Positions 44,884 through 54,660 of a DNA stretch of 64,000 nucleotides are shown here, in pieces. The notes beneath the pieces were generated by a model that saw nothing but the letters and a program-made list of their open reading frames with translations, searched no databases and was not told the origin of the DNA. This DNA comes from Symbiodinium natans (taxonomy: Eukaryota; Sar; Dinophyceae; Suessiales; Symbiodiniaceae): the NCBI GenBank assembly GCA_905221605.1, contig CAJNDS010000159.1, positions 146,501 through 210,500 on the forward strand, given 5' to 3'. A program made the translations under genes and the position numbers. Every line of letters begins with the position of its first letter. The first letter of the stretch is position 1.

Positions 44884-45253
44884 GTTTTTGCATAGCTGAG
44901 GGCAGCCTGCATCAGCACTGGCAAATTGCCATGCTTCTGAAGGACCATGCACATTGTTTCTTCCCAGGTCTCTGAGCAGCACGATACGCGAAAGACACAC
45001 CGCCGACAAAACGATACTCATGATCAACAGTTTGCTGAACTCCAAAAGCTCTGCCCTTCTGCCTGAGTGACCTGGGCCTCGAAGTTGTTAACTTCTGCCC
45101 CAAGTTCAGTGACGACAGTGATAGAGCCCAGCAGTTTCGCCTGCCCTGGCACTAGGCCAGAAAAGGACACGAACCTCTCTATTCCATGGGCCTCCAGGGT
45201 GCCAATTTTCCAAACCTGGGACGGCTTCACCGGCGAGCATAGCAAATCCTGGC
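44884..45253 (-). CDS. Two exons of an unrecognised, possibly helical-repeat protein
   Basis: Exon 45,253-45,072 lies between an acceptor CCGCAG and a donor CAG then GTCACT. It encodes QVWKIGTLEAHGIERFVSFS, then LGSITVVTELGAEVNNFEAQ. Exon 44,971-44,884 follows an acceptor GCTGCTCAG and encodes MVLQKHGNLPVLMQAALSYA then K. A further piece near 44,858-44,830 gives ALLINLVEQGG. The second and third pieces have the alternating Leu pattern of armadillo or HEAT helices, but I cannot name the family. Orientation matches the CobW exons, yet nothing shows they are one gene. Confidence 0.4.
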
Positions 45254-45455
45254 CTGCGGGTTCTTCCCTACCCCAACCTTGCAAAGTGGGGCGCTTTGCT
45301 ACCATTGACATCCCAATACGTCAAAAGAGCTTTTTTTGGGATGCTCTCATGCCAACTGGTTGCCTTCACCAGTTTTATATCCAGCCTGCAAGGTCTGTCC
45401 CAATCCACCTCCAGCAGGGAGGTGACTGTGGCCGGGCACAGTCTGATAGGCTCGA

Positions 45456-45890
45456 AACACTACCACTACCACTACCACTACACCACTACCACTACCACTA
45501 CACCACTACCACTACACCACTACCACTACACCACTACCACTACACCACTACCACTACACCACTACCACTACACCACTACCACTACACCACTTCCACTACA
45601 CCACTACCACGACACCACTACCACTACACCACTACCACTACACCACTACCACTATACCACTACCACTATACCACTACCATACCACTACCACTGTACCACT
45701 GCCACTATACCACTGCCACTATACCACTACCACTACACCACTGCCACTATACCACTACCACTACACCGCTACCACTATACCACTACCACGATACCACTGC
45801 CACGATACCTATACCACCGCCACTGCCACTGCCACTGCCACTGCCACTGCCACTGCCACTTCCACGACCACGACCACGACTATTACCACC
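45456..45890. repeat. Long compound array built on CCACTA / CACTACA
   Basis: About 430 bases of CACTAC units in a higher-order pattern (CACTACCACTACAC) degrade to CACTGC and CACGAC units at the right end. It is open in two plus frames (Thr-Thr-Pro-Leu-Pro-Leu-His-His-Tyr-His) purely through composition. Confidence 0.95.
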
Positions 45891-46137
45891 ACAACTCCTG
45901 TCAATGGTCATAGGAAGACAAACAACAAAATCAAGAAACAAAAAAGCCCACCCAACCCACCAAAGCAGCTACAAACAACCAACCAACAAAAGAAAAGGGC
46001 GGCCAAACTGCTAAAAGAAACTTCAAGCTTGTCGATGTAGTTCCAGAGCAAACACAAAAAATGCGATTGTGTGCAGAAAAAAACCACCATCACGCAATTA
46101 GCAAACAAATGCGCAACCTAAAGGTTAAATGGGCAGC

Positions 46138-46260
46138 CTGACGGTTGTTTTTTTTTTTGGACCAATGCCTTAAAACTGCAGCAGCAGCGCAGTAGGCCGT
46201 TGTACATTGGGGGTAAAAACAGATTCAAACTCTTGGTTGGGCGCAGCTGCAAGCCAGAGT
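46138..46260 (-). repeat. Partial minus-strand copy of the poly(A)-ended repeat
   Basis: On the minus strand this ends GTCCA followed by an A-run. The adjoining GCGCAGTAGGCCG stretch (plus reading) matches AGCACAGTAGGCCGG at 47,990. Further match is weak, so it is a truncated copy. Confidence 0.5.
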
Positions 46261-46261
46261 G

Positions 46262-46723
46262 AGCGGAGGACCTTTCGCTTAAAGCTGCTTCACTGGCTAA
46301 CCACCATAGAGTGCCCTAGGTCGTTCTTGCCTTGATAGTTCTTGCTGTTAAGTTCCCACTGGCTGACCACCATGGAGCATACGCGTCTTTCCTCTTCTTT
46401 AGGAAGTCTGACCTGTAACATCCCTTTGCCAATGGTCTGTTATCTGTTCTTGAATCTGGCAGTATTGCATTTTGACTTCTTGCATGCTCTGTGCCGCATG
46501 ATTGCCGGAACTTTAACAACAACTTCAAGCACCAAGTGCGTGGGGTTACCTGGCAGTTCAGCGTCTTTGCTTGCTTTGTTTCTTCTGTTTGTTTGTTTCT
46601 TGGGTGGTTGCGTGGTGTGTTTGGTGGTTTGCGCGCGCTAACTTTGTTTCACCTTATGTTAAGCCCAACAAGACCAACCTACGGTGCTACTAATGTAGAA
46701 AAGAGACATCAGTCCAAAAAAAA
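46262..46723 (+). repeat. Left arm of a large imperfect inverted repeat, ending in poly(A)
   Basis: Read on the minus strand from 46,723 this matches the plus strand from 47,948 over about 460 bases with gaps. Shared landmarks in order are the A/T-run with GTCCA, GCCCAACAAGACC, AACTTTGTTTCACC, GCTGAACT, TGCCAGATT, AGTCAGACT, CCATGGTGGTCAGCCAGTGG, ACTTAACAGCAAGAAC and a second TGGTTAGCCAGTG. The plus strand ends CATCAGTCC then eleven A residues, the look of a retroposed 3' end. Confidence 0.75.
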
Positions 46724-46805
46724 AAAGCAGCAGCTACCAATTTCTAGGGGAATGACTGCAAACAGTCAACTCTCACTTTGCTGCAAAAGAAAGGCCAGCG
46801 CGCTC

Positions 46806-46845
46806 TCCATGGTGGTCAGCCAGTGGGAACTTAACAGCAAGAACA
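46806..46845 (+). repeat. Isolated copy of the GGTCAGCCAGTGG segment
   Basis: CCATGGTGGTCAGCCAGTGG followed by GAACTTAACAGCAAGAAC. The same 38-base block occurs in both arms of the inverted repeat, twice in the 176-bp array and twice near 49,480-49,560. Confidence 0.8.
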
Positions 46846-46969
46846 AGAACTGCCTTTGGAGAGCCTTCTTGCGCCGCCGCTGCAACACAGGCACCCTTCG
46901 GAAAAGCTTCTATACGCTTGAAGTTGTTGCCGATGCGTTGTCAGACTATTGATGGGCATTGCCTTTGCT

Positions 46970-47110
46970 CAAACGGGGCTTGAGGGCTTAAGGGGAGGAA
47001 GCTAAAGGGGCTTAAGGGGGGCAAAGGGAAGGGCTTAAGAGAGGCTCAAGGGGGAGCTCAAGGGGGAGGCTCAAGGGGGGCTTAAGGGGGGGCTTAAGGA
47101 CGTGGCGCGG
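46970..47110. repeat. G-rich CTTAAG minisatellite, left block
   Basis: Irregular units of a G-run plus CTTAAG or CTCAAG on the plus strand. A longer block of the same type is at 47,640-47,947, on the other side of the 51-bp array. Confidence 0.85.
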
Positions 47111-47249
47111 GGCTAAGCCAAGAACCCCATGTTTTGTTTTGTTTTGGACATGATTTATATGCTTCCACGCAAGTTTGCCCGGCTTAAACAAGCGGGGGGG
47201 TTGGAAGGGCGCAGCTCCCCCCCATGTGCAAACACAATGCTTGCATTAG

Positions 47250-47640
47250 GCCTCTTAAACTGCTGCCTAAATTCTCCACCGAAGGCCCAGTAGGTATAAA
47301 GCCTCTTAGACGTTTTAATCTGCTGCTCGAACCCTCCACAAAAGGCCCAGCAAGTATTCGGCCTCTTAAACTGCTGCCTAAATCCTCCACAGAAGGCCCA
47401 GCAAGTATTACGCCTTTCAAACAGCCCAAACCCTCCACAAAAGGCCCAGCAAATCAAGCCTCTTAAACTGCTGCCTAAACCCTCCGCAAAACGTCCAGCA
47501 AGTATCACGCCTTTTAAACTGCTGCACAAACCCTCCAAAAAAGGCCCAGCAAGCATTAGGCTTCTTAAACTGCTGCCTAAACCCTCCGCAGAAGCCCAGT
47601 AAGTATTACGCCTCTTAAATTGCTGCCCAGAGGCCCAGCA
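47250..47640. repeat. 51-bp tandem repeat, about eight copies
   Basis: Units begin at 47,250, 47,301, 47,361, 47,412, 47,458, 47,509, 47,560 and 47,610 with CCTCTTAAACTGCTGCC and end in AAGGCCCAGCAAGTATT. The unit is a multiple of three and is open on the minus strand, giving a 17-residue repeat (TCWAFCGGFRQQFKRPN). With no start, no flanking domain and units of 46 and 60 bases present, translation is doubtful. Confidence 0.85.
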
Positions 47641-47947
47641 AGGGGGCTTGGTTGCGGCTTCAGGGGGGAGCTTTAGGGGGCGTAGAGGGAGGGCTTTAAG
47701 CCCCGTAAAACGGGGGGCCTTAAAGGGGGGCTTTAAGGGGGCTTCAAAGGGGGGCTTTAAAGGGGGGCTTAAAGGGGGCTGAAAAAGGGGGGCTTCAAGG
47801 GGGCTTAAAGGGGGGCTTAAAGGGGGGCTTCAAAGGGGATTAAAGGGGGCTTTAAGGGGGGGCTTAAGGGGGGGGCTTAAGGGGAGCTTAAAGGGGGGGC
47901 TTAAGGGGGGGCTTAAGGGGGGGCTTAAGGGTGAGGGGGGGCTTAAG
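47640..47947. repeat. G-rich CTTAAAG minisatellite, right block
   Basis: About twenty units of four to eight G residues plus CTTAAG, CTTTAAG or CTTAAAG. The dense G-runs on one strand could form G-quadruplexes. It abuts the T-run that starts the right arm. Confidence 0.9.
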
Positions 47948-48490
47948 GTTTTTTTTTTTTGGACTGACGCCTCTTTACTACATCAGTAGCACAGTAGGCC
48001 GGTCTTGTTGGGCTCGACGTAAAGGGTGAAACAAAGTCAGCGCACACAATCCGCCAGACACACCAAGCAACCACCAAGCAAACAAACACCAAAGAAACAA
48101 AGCGAGCAATCGCGCTGAACTACTAGATACCCCACGGACTCAGTACTCGAAGTCGTCAATGAAGTCCCGGTTCACAAGGAAGCACAGAGCTTGTGGGGGA
48201 ATCGCAAATTGCGACATTGCCAGATTCTCAAAACCACCATCATGTAGCCACTGGTGCGACAGCGGTTATTCAAACCGAGGTCATCAGAAGAGGTTCGGAT
48301 CACGTACTCGTTGTCAAGGACAGACAACCGACACTCAATGGCGAAAGGATGTTGCAAGTCAGACTCCCTAGGGGGGATGAAAGATGTGCATATGCCCCAT
48401 GGTGGTCAGCCAGTGGGGACTTAACAGCAAGAACAATCAAGGCAAGACCGGCCCAGGGCACTCCATGGTGGTCAGCCAGTGGAGTAGCTC
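47948..48490 (-). repeat. Right arm of the large inverted repeat; poly(A) end of the hydrolase-copy unit
   Basis: The plus strand starts with eleven T residues and GGACTGACGCC, so the minus strand ends in poly(A). It pairs with 46,262-46,723 as described there. Parts of it (48,140-48,340) recur in direct orientation at 49,220-49,420, for example CTCAGTACTCGAA, then AATTGCGACATTGCCAGATT and AAAACCACCATCATGTAGCC. Confidence 0.75.
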
Positions 48491-48740
48491 CGAGCTCTGG
48501 GTGCTCCATTCACCTTGGCGTACAAGTGCCCACCCAGAGAGGTGTCCGCGCCCGGCACAGGGGGCATATGCCCCATGGAGGTCAGCCAGTGGGGACTTAA
48601 CAGCAAGAACAATCAAAGCAGGACCGGCCCAGGGCACTCCATGGTGGTCAGCCAGTGGAGTAGCTCCGAGCACAGGGTTCTCCAGTCAACCTGGCGTACA
48701 AGTGCCCACCCAGAGAGGTGCCCGCGCACGGCCAGAGGGG
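48389..48740. repeat. 176-bp tandem repeat, two copies
   Basis: CATATGCCCCATGG starts at 48,389 and again at 48,565, and the following 170 bases match at roughly 90 percent by eye. Each unit itself contains the GGTCAGCCAGTGG segment twice, so a smaller duplication preceded the larger one. Confidence 0.85.
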
Positions 48741-48816
48741 GGGCGAGAGTAGCTGCAGCTACCGATTCCACGGGGAGAGTCCACAGCGAGTTACCAAACC
48801 CTTAACGCCACAGGGT

Positions 48817-49200
48817 TTATAATAACAACGAGGAACCTCCCAGTCCAGGCATCTCACACAAGGCCACGCAACCTTGGCGCTGGCCTGCGCATCGGCACGC
48901 ATCAGGTCCCTCCAAACCCAAACCCGCGAGGTACGTCGGTAAGGAGATGGGAGGGCTCACATCACATTGGTGCCGAAGTGCAAGGATCTCCATGGTATTG
49001 CTACTTTGGTCCAATCAGAGCCTTCAGGTAACATCCACGCGGGCGGGGAGCCCACTTGCCCTGCCGCAGGCCAAGCTCAGACGAGGGTGACCCTCTAGAG
49101 TCTCAAGAGGGCCAGGTTGTTCTACAAGTGGGGAATGGCTCCCTGCCAAGTCAGCGGGTGCATAATCTCCACGTAGAAGTGTCCACAGCCAGCGCGCCGA
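48817..49200 (-). pseudogene. Decayed copy of the alpha/beta-hydrolase-like gene (60.3-61.2 kb)
   Basis: The minus frame contains TMEILALRHQCDVSPPISLP then TYLAGLGLEG, matching TMEILPLLLAVQRDASPRIS and LPTYLMGLGSGG of the gene at 60,291. The nucleophile-elbow Ser-Gly-Gly is lost. Upstream bases to about 49,200 match the part encoding the P-G-C-G-H-F region. Confidence 0.65.
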
Positions 49201-49639
49201 ACTGCTAGGTCACCCTGTGCACTCAGTACTCGAAATCGTCGAAGAGGCCGGGAGCACACATGTAGCACCGAGTGCGCAGGTGCGTCGCAAAATGCGACGT
49301 TGCCAGATTCACAAAACCACCATCATGCAGCCACCGATGCGAATACATTCAGCACCAGCCAAGGCCGTTCACGAGAAGGTTCACAAGTCCGCCATCACAG
49401 GTGGGGCATAGTCGTGCCTTGGCACGGGACGTTGCAGGTGTCAACCTTCTTGATCCGAAGTATAAAGTTGCCCCACGGTGGTCAGCCAGTGGGGACTTAA
49501 CGGCAAGAACAAAGGGTAGGACCAGCCCAGAGCACTCCATGGTGGTCAGCCAGTGGAGCCTCTCCGAGCACAAGGCGCAACGTTCTTTTGACTCACAAGA
49601 GTCTCGTCCGACGGCCAAAGCAGGCATGACTGCTTCGTT

Positions 49640-49830
49640 CCAATCAGAGCCATCAGGTAAACCCAAGCAGGCGGGGACCCCACCTGCCCCGCAGGAAGCG
49701 GGAGAGCCCCCCAGTCAAAAAAAACTTCGCACTCAAGGCCAAGCAACTATCTCCTTGGCCGTTGAGGGTTCAATAACCAGAATCAGACCCTCCATGCCGA
49801 AACCGACAGAAGTCGGCGAGGAGATGTGAG
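49640..49830 (-). pseudogene. Short decayed piece of the hydrolase-like gene
   Basis: AATCAGAGCCATCAGGTAA and GCAGGCGGGGACCCCACCTG (plus text) match AATCAGAGCCTTCAGGTAA and GGGCGGGGAGCCCACTTG near 49,014-49,060. It covers the loop before the nucleophile elbow only. Confidence 0.4.
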
Positions 49831-49833
49831 GGC

Positions 49834-50490
49834 TCACATCACGCTTGGCCACATACCGATGGGGAGGTAGTCATGTATGGCTGCTTTGATGCAAGCAGAG
49901 ATTTCCACCCAAGCAGGCAGGGAACCCCGCAGCAACCCAAGCACAGGCGAGAATGGCTCTCGTGAAGGCCAGGTTGTCCACAGGTGCTCGATGGCACATT
50001 GCCAGGGAAGTGGAAACCTGATCTCCGCGTAGAAGTGTCCACAGCCCAGAAGCAGCATCCCCTAGCTGGTCTCTCCCAATTGGCATGACGCCGTTGTACG
50101 ACAAGGGGGCGTCACCGTCCAGACGAGAGATGGTCAACACTCAAGTCCGAGGGGTTCACACACAGTCGTAGCACATAGAAGCGGGCAACCTGCCCACCTA
50201 GAGGGGGCAGAGGAAAGGAAGATTGGCCGTTTTACCAATGACAAAGCTGGAACATCCAGGCAGGACCGGTCCAGGGTAGTCCGTGGCAGATGGCCAGTGG
50301 AGCAACGGCCCCCCGTTCCCACAGGCACACCGCGGGGCCGACCCAGAAGGGTGTTCACAGCTGCAAGCTGTAAGCACACAAAAGACAAGCACGATCCAAT
50401 CCGTGGCATAGACCACGAGAGGGTTGCCAAACCAAGAATATCCCTAGGTAGTCTTGCGGCATGTATCGGCGAGGAGATGTGAGGGCTCAC
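49834..50490 (-). pseudogene. Decayed copy of the hydrolase-like gene, N-terminal two thirds
   Basis: On the minus strand RWAGCPLLCATTVCEPLGLE matches NWVGCLFFAMAVQEPLGLEN, LLLGCGHFYAEIRFPLPWQC matches LLPGCGHFYVENMHPLPWQG, and LAFTRAILACAWVAAG matches LAFKKAVIACAWPVAG, in three different frames. The pieces are in the correct order. The copy stands directly downstream of the large protein's last ORF. Confidence 0.7.
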
Positions 50491-50574
50491 ATCACGCTAG
50501 GCAGCATGCCATGAAGGGACTCAATGGTGCGTTCGCATGGCGTCAGTAGGAGCCCTCAGATGACAGTTTGCTGT

Positions 50575-51570
50575 CTATTGCCAGGAGCCATCCCAGTCCG
50601 GACGCCGGGAGCGATGGCCAGCTGAGGTGGTATGGGAACGCTTCCCTGCGGTACGGCTGGGCATGACCTGCATTGGAGGCAGCTCTTGCTCATCAACCCC
50701 CCACTCAGGGATGCCGTCCGGAATGGGGATACGCATGTATCTTGTCATTGAGGTTTGGGCCGCGAGCCACATCACCCGGACAGCTTCCTGGATTTGCCTG
50801 TACTGCACAACACCTTCGTCCTTATACTGAAAGGGGAAGGAGGTAACTGCAGCACGCAGGGCCGAAGGATCAGGGTCCTTGGGGGTGCCATGACAGTACA
50901 TCCTAAACCAGAAGCTGTTGAGTCGCTGCTTGGTTGGATGTTTGGCTCGCATGAGCCCCTTAATGGCAGCCCAATGAGCAGTGGCTGCGTCATACCACGC
51001 ATTTTGGGGACGTTGGGGCCCATGCTTGGTGGGTGTGGTGCTGATCCCTTTCCAATGCGCATCAAAGATGACTGGCAGCCGGAAAGGGGCGGAGACATCC
51101 ACTTCTCGCAAAGCTGCAAGGTCAGTGGTTCGCAGCTCCGAGAAGCGCCAATCATTCACCTGTGCCTCGGGTTCGTCCTCCGCGTCTGACATGTCATCCA
51201 TCGGGCAGGGAGAGCCTTCGTTAGTTTCGGAAGAGATGCTGACGACCTCCGGCGAGGTTGCTGCAGTGTTCGCTTCCACAGGCGCAGCACAGGGCGAGGA
51301 GAGCAAGCACTCTAGGGGCAACACTCGCCGTAGAAAAACAGCCATTCTGTGAGAAGTGTCAGGCCATTCCAAGTTAAAAGCTGACCAAAAATGTTCAATG
51401 TTTTGGTTGGCCACCGAGGCCGCAAGAGCAAGCCGGATGGCGTCAAGGAAATGGGCAGGGGGGAGGCCCGGCCTAAATTCTTGATAGTGCCTTTGCCCAA
51501 GTGTCTGTGTGCCCTGCAGCGTGATGCCTAGGAACGTATTCAGCTGGGCTGGGCAAGCCTGGCCGTTTCC
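50575..51570 (-). CDS. C-terminal end of the large helicase protein (after a frame change)
   Basis: The frame of 279 codons from 51,414 is open further upstream to about 51,570, where LNTFLGITLQGTQTLGQRHY and QEFRPGLPPAHFLDAIRLAL link to the preceding ORF that stops at 51,540 in another phase. I therefore take it as the same polypeptide after a one-base frame change. It has an aromatic N-terminal part (NIEHFWSAFNLEW), an acidic Ser/Glu/Asp stretch with DDMSDAEDEPEAQ, a central WYDAATAHWAAIKGL region and a basic Ser/Arg-rich end. No domain is recognised. Confidence 0.5.
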   Translation of the reverse strand, partial: GNGQACPAQLNTFLGITLQGTQTLGQRHYQEFRPGLPPAHFLDAIRLALAASVANQNIEHFWSAFNLEWPDTSHRMAVFLRRVLPLECLLSSPCAAPVEANTAATSPEVVSISSETNEGSPCPMDDMSDAEDEPEAQVNDWRFSELRTTDLAALREVDVSAPFRLPVIFDAHWKGISTTPTKHGPQRPQNAWYDAATAHWAAIKGLMRAKHPTKQRLNSFWFRMYCHGTPKDPDPSALRAAVTSFPFQYKDEGVVQYRQIQEAVRVMWLAAQTSMTRYMRIPIPDGIPEWGVDEQELPPMQVMPSRTAGKRSHTTSAGHRSRRPDWDGSWQ

Positions 51571-54500
51571 ACGTCCGTGTGCTTAGCAGCTGCGGCCCAT
51601 GCCTGCAAGGCTTCTTGGGAGGCTTGGCCAGTGACTTGTGGCAGTCCACTGTGCGCGTCCATCACATATTTGGTAGTAGGGCACGTGGGACACCGATAAG
51701 CGCGGCCAGCCAAGAAGGCCACCATGGCTGCAGGCGGCACATTGATCTGCAGGTCAGTAATTTTATTGTCAGATTCAGGAAAACCAATAACAATGGGCAG
51801 CCCTGCCGTACGCTCCAGGGGACCTTTTTGGTGGGACTCGAATGCGAGCAGAAGTGCACCCAGCCAATAATCTGGGTCAGCGTAGCTGAGCATTGCAGGA
51901 AAACTGGCATTGATGACACTCGGCAAGTCCGACACCGCAGAGAAAAGATCCGCGATGTACTGCGCTGTGGTAAGAAAGCCATACCCCACCAGGGACTCCG
52001 AAAGCCTTGCTTTGTCCAGCTGCGGGACCGGGCAATCCAACATTTCAGCAAGGTCGAAATGCTGCAATGCCCCCGACAATCTAAGGCACTGCGTGATGAT
52101 AGGGTCATAAACCTTCAAATACGCTGCCGGAAACGTTTCAGGCAGATGCAGTAGCGTGTCAGCGATTCCGATCAGCATATCCGAGTCTTGCAGCTGGTTC
52201 GGTATGCCGTTCAAAAACACCTCATAGGCCCTATATGCCCGAAGCTGCTGGCAGTGTGTTGTGAGGTGTTGCGAGTCACGCAGGTTCATGTAGGGCCGAG
52301 GTTTGACATTCTTACCAAAGTGATGTCCCGCTGCAAGTGCGCGCCACATGAGATCACAGACCGAGACTGTGTTGCTCTGCATGATGGTTGCGCAGGCTGG
52401 GGCGCTGGGATCGCGGGTGCCGCTGGGCTCGCTAGGCCCTCGAGGCTTGGCTTTTGGTGGTTCCAGCTGCTGAGAGCCGTCTTTGCGAGCTTGGACAGCG
52501 GGCACAGGCCTGGCGGGGATGGGCGTCAGGCCATGGGGAGGCATAGGGAGATCCGATTTTGGTTCCGTCAGGCCAAGTGAGTCCGTGGGAGACTTAGCGC
52601 AAGGGGGCTGTGACGCCTCAACCGTCCTAATCCCATCCAGAGATGCTGTGTGCGTGGGCCGTGTCCGGGGGCTGGGTGGACGTCGTACGCCAGGCGGCGG
52701 GTCCCTAATGTTGCCGCCACTACGGGGTGGACACGAGGCGGCGCTACCCCCTCCGATCCTGTGATCAACTTCACTAGAGGGAGTCGTCACACAAGCATCC
52801 AGAGCAATAGGACTCGCGGCCGGCACAACCGCAGGCTCTTTCGTTGCAGGCTCCTTCGTCAGTGGTCCTCTCTCCCGCGTTGGGGTGCCGCAAGGGGTTC
52901 GGGAAACGTCCCGTCCAGCTGGCGGAGGCGGGCTGACAGCTGCCGCAATGGAGCCCCTCGCGGCCCGAGGCTGGAGCCATGGTGTACCCCACCGCTCGCC
53001 ATGGCGCGCGTTTGTGGTAGCCTCGCCTTGGGCTGGCGACTGCTGCGGCGTAGGAACCTCGACTGCAGTAGCAACTACCACGTCGGGACTGTTACTACCC
53101 GCGGGCACAGGGCTGTTTCCCGGAGAGTCCACATCAATCGCAGTCTCGGAGGCAGCCTTACCCGTACGAACAGGTAGGAGGTGAAGACCACGGGGGGCTC
53201 GCAGTATGCCGGCCTTGTGTTCGAAATCCGGGTCAGCGCGTTGAGCCGATCCCCGCTTGGGCGGCATCCGAATGCTGGTGTCCCCTAGCAAGCAGGTGAG
53301 GTACTGGGCGACTCCATCTCCTTCCCTCACCGGCTGGAAGGGGACACAATACACAGCATTGGGCAGGGGCTCCAGGACGAAGCCGCGCGTTTGCAGACTA
53401 ACAATGGTGCCCGAGTAGGAGTTGGAGGTGAAAGAGGGACTCCCCCATCCTTCTTGCTGAAGTGTGCGGTAAAAAACCTCCCGCTTATCTCCCCAGGTGG
53501 CCTTCAAAGCCCACGCTTGATGCAGGGGTGGTGTTCCAAAGAGGTCCAGCCCAACTTTGCGTTCCGCAGGCAGCACGATGCTGGCTACTGTCCGTTCTCG
53601 GAAGGCTTGCTTGTGTAATGCCGTTGCAATGCCAGGGCCATCCATGCTCCACAAGCTGGCTTGTGTGCGCACATATTCAGCGCATTCAATTAGGCCCCCG
53701 GTTGCGCAGGCCGCCATTTGGAAGCATGCACCTATACCATCAGAGTAGTGCGGTGCCACGAAAACCAAAGCCCCAAGCCCTCTCGTGAAGGAGGAGGTGG
53801 CTCGGGCAAACCCTGCCTCGCTACTAAACAGGAATCCAGAAGCCCGACATGTCACAAAGACACATATCCCAAATGTGGGGCCAGTGGAGCAGGCCGTGGT
53901 GATAGCGCCGAAGAAGCGTTTAAGGGACCCTATGCGATTCATGAGGAAGGTCCGAAACGTCACAAGGCTCCAAGTGTTGGGCGCGCCAGTCAGCGGGAAG
54001 TCTTCCGCGGTTTGGCAGGCTTCAAGTAGGCTCATATCGTCATCGCCCAGTGGGTCTGCGGGGAGACTCAACTGCAGCATAAACTTCATTTGGGTAACAA
54101 TCCTGGCATACTGAGAGACCATCCCGATAGGGGAGTCAGGATAGACCTGGTGCCCAAAAGTGAGCACAATGTCCGCCAGGACCATGCTGAGGTCGTAGCT
54201 TCTGCCTATTTTGGTTTGGGTCTCATCCTGATCTTGCACCCGTACCCATCGACACGTTTCCATCCACCTGCCTGCAAGGCTACGCAGTGGCCGCCCGAGC
54301 AGGTGCTGCATCGTGGGACCTGGTGGCATACGTAGCCGAGGGACCCTGCCTATCAGCTCGAAGCGGCACGCCTCCGAGTACCGACATGCGTATAGAATGG
54401 CAGCAATCTCAGGAGGGAGGCGCATGGATGAACAGAGCGAGAGGTTGACAGCCGGTCCGACAATGGCCTTCAGCCCGGCGGCCTGCATGACTGTCTCGGC

Positions 54501-54660
54501 TTGCTTCGGTTTGACGATGCTTATACAGAGAATCGATTCCAGACGCTCCAGAGGAACGGTGGGGCTTGCCCCAAGAGGGCATCTCGCCTTGTCCCTTTTT
54601 CCACGGGCCGGAACTTTGGGCCGTTTGCCGCAAAAGGGCCGCAGGCAAGGTGGCTGGCGT
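51540..54660 (-). CDS. SF1 helicase, second RecA-like domain, proline-rich linker and C-terminal domain
   Basis: This is the 1,076-codon minus frame to 51,540; only its part below about 54,660 is thought to be real. LSLCSSMRLPPEIAAIL (110-126) resembles the R-M/R-x-x-P-x-I motif after motif III of UPF1-like helicases, PIGMVSQYARIVTQM (214-228) resembles motif IV/V (I-x-x-x-x-P/Q-Y), and FARATSSFTRGLGALVFVAP (321-340) resembles motif VI (A-x-T-R-A/G-x-x-x-L-V-x-V). From about 530 to 800 there is a Pro/Ser/Thr-rich linker with a KEPATKEPA duplication. The last 270 residues are helical (HLPETFPAAYLKVYDPIITQ) and end with AYRCPTCP, perhaps half a zinc site. The nucleic acid substrate is unknown. 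Confidence 0.6.

Noticed and set aside
45067-46014. 315-codon His/Thr/Pro/Leu repeat protein
   Set aside because: It is the translation of the CCACTA array and is open in two phases at once, so it is compositional.
54409-54600. Last 60 codons of the 952-codon helicase frame
   Set aside because: Coding sense moves to the other phase near 54,640, so the tail ending at 54,409 is out-of-frame translation. Likewise the first 50 or so codons of the overlapping 1,076-codon frame.
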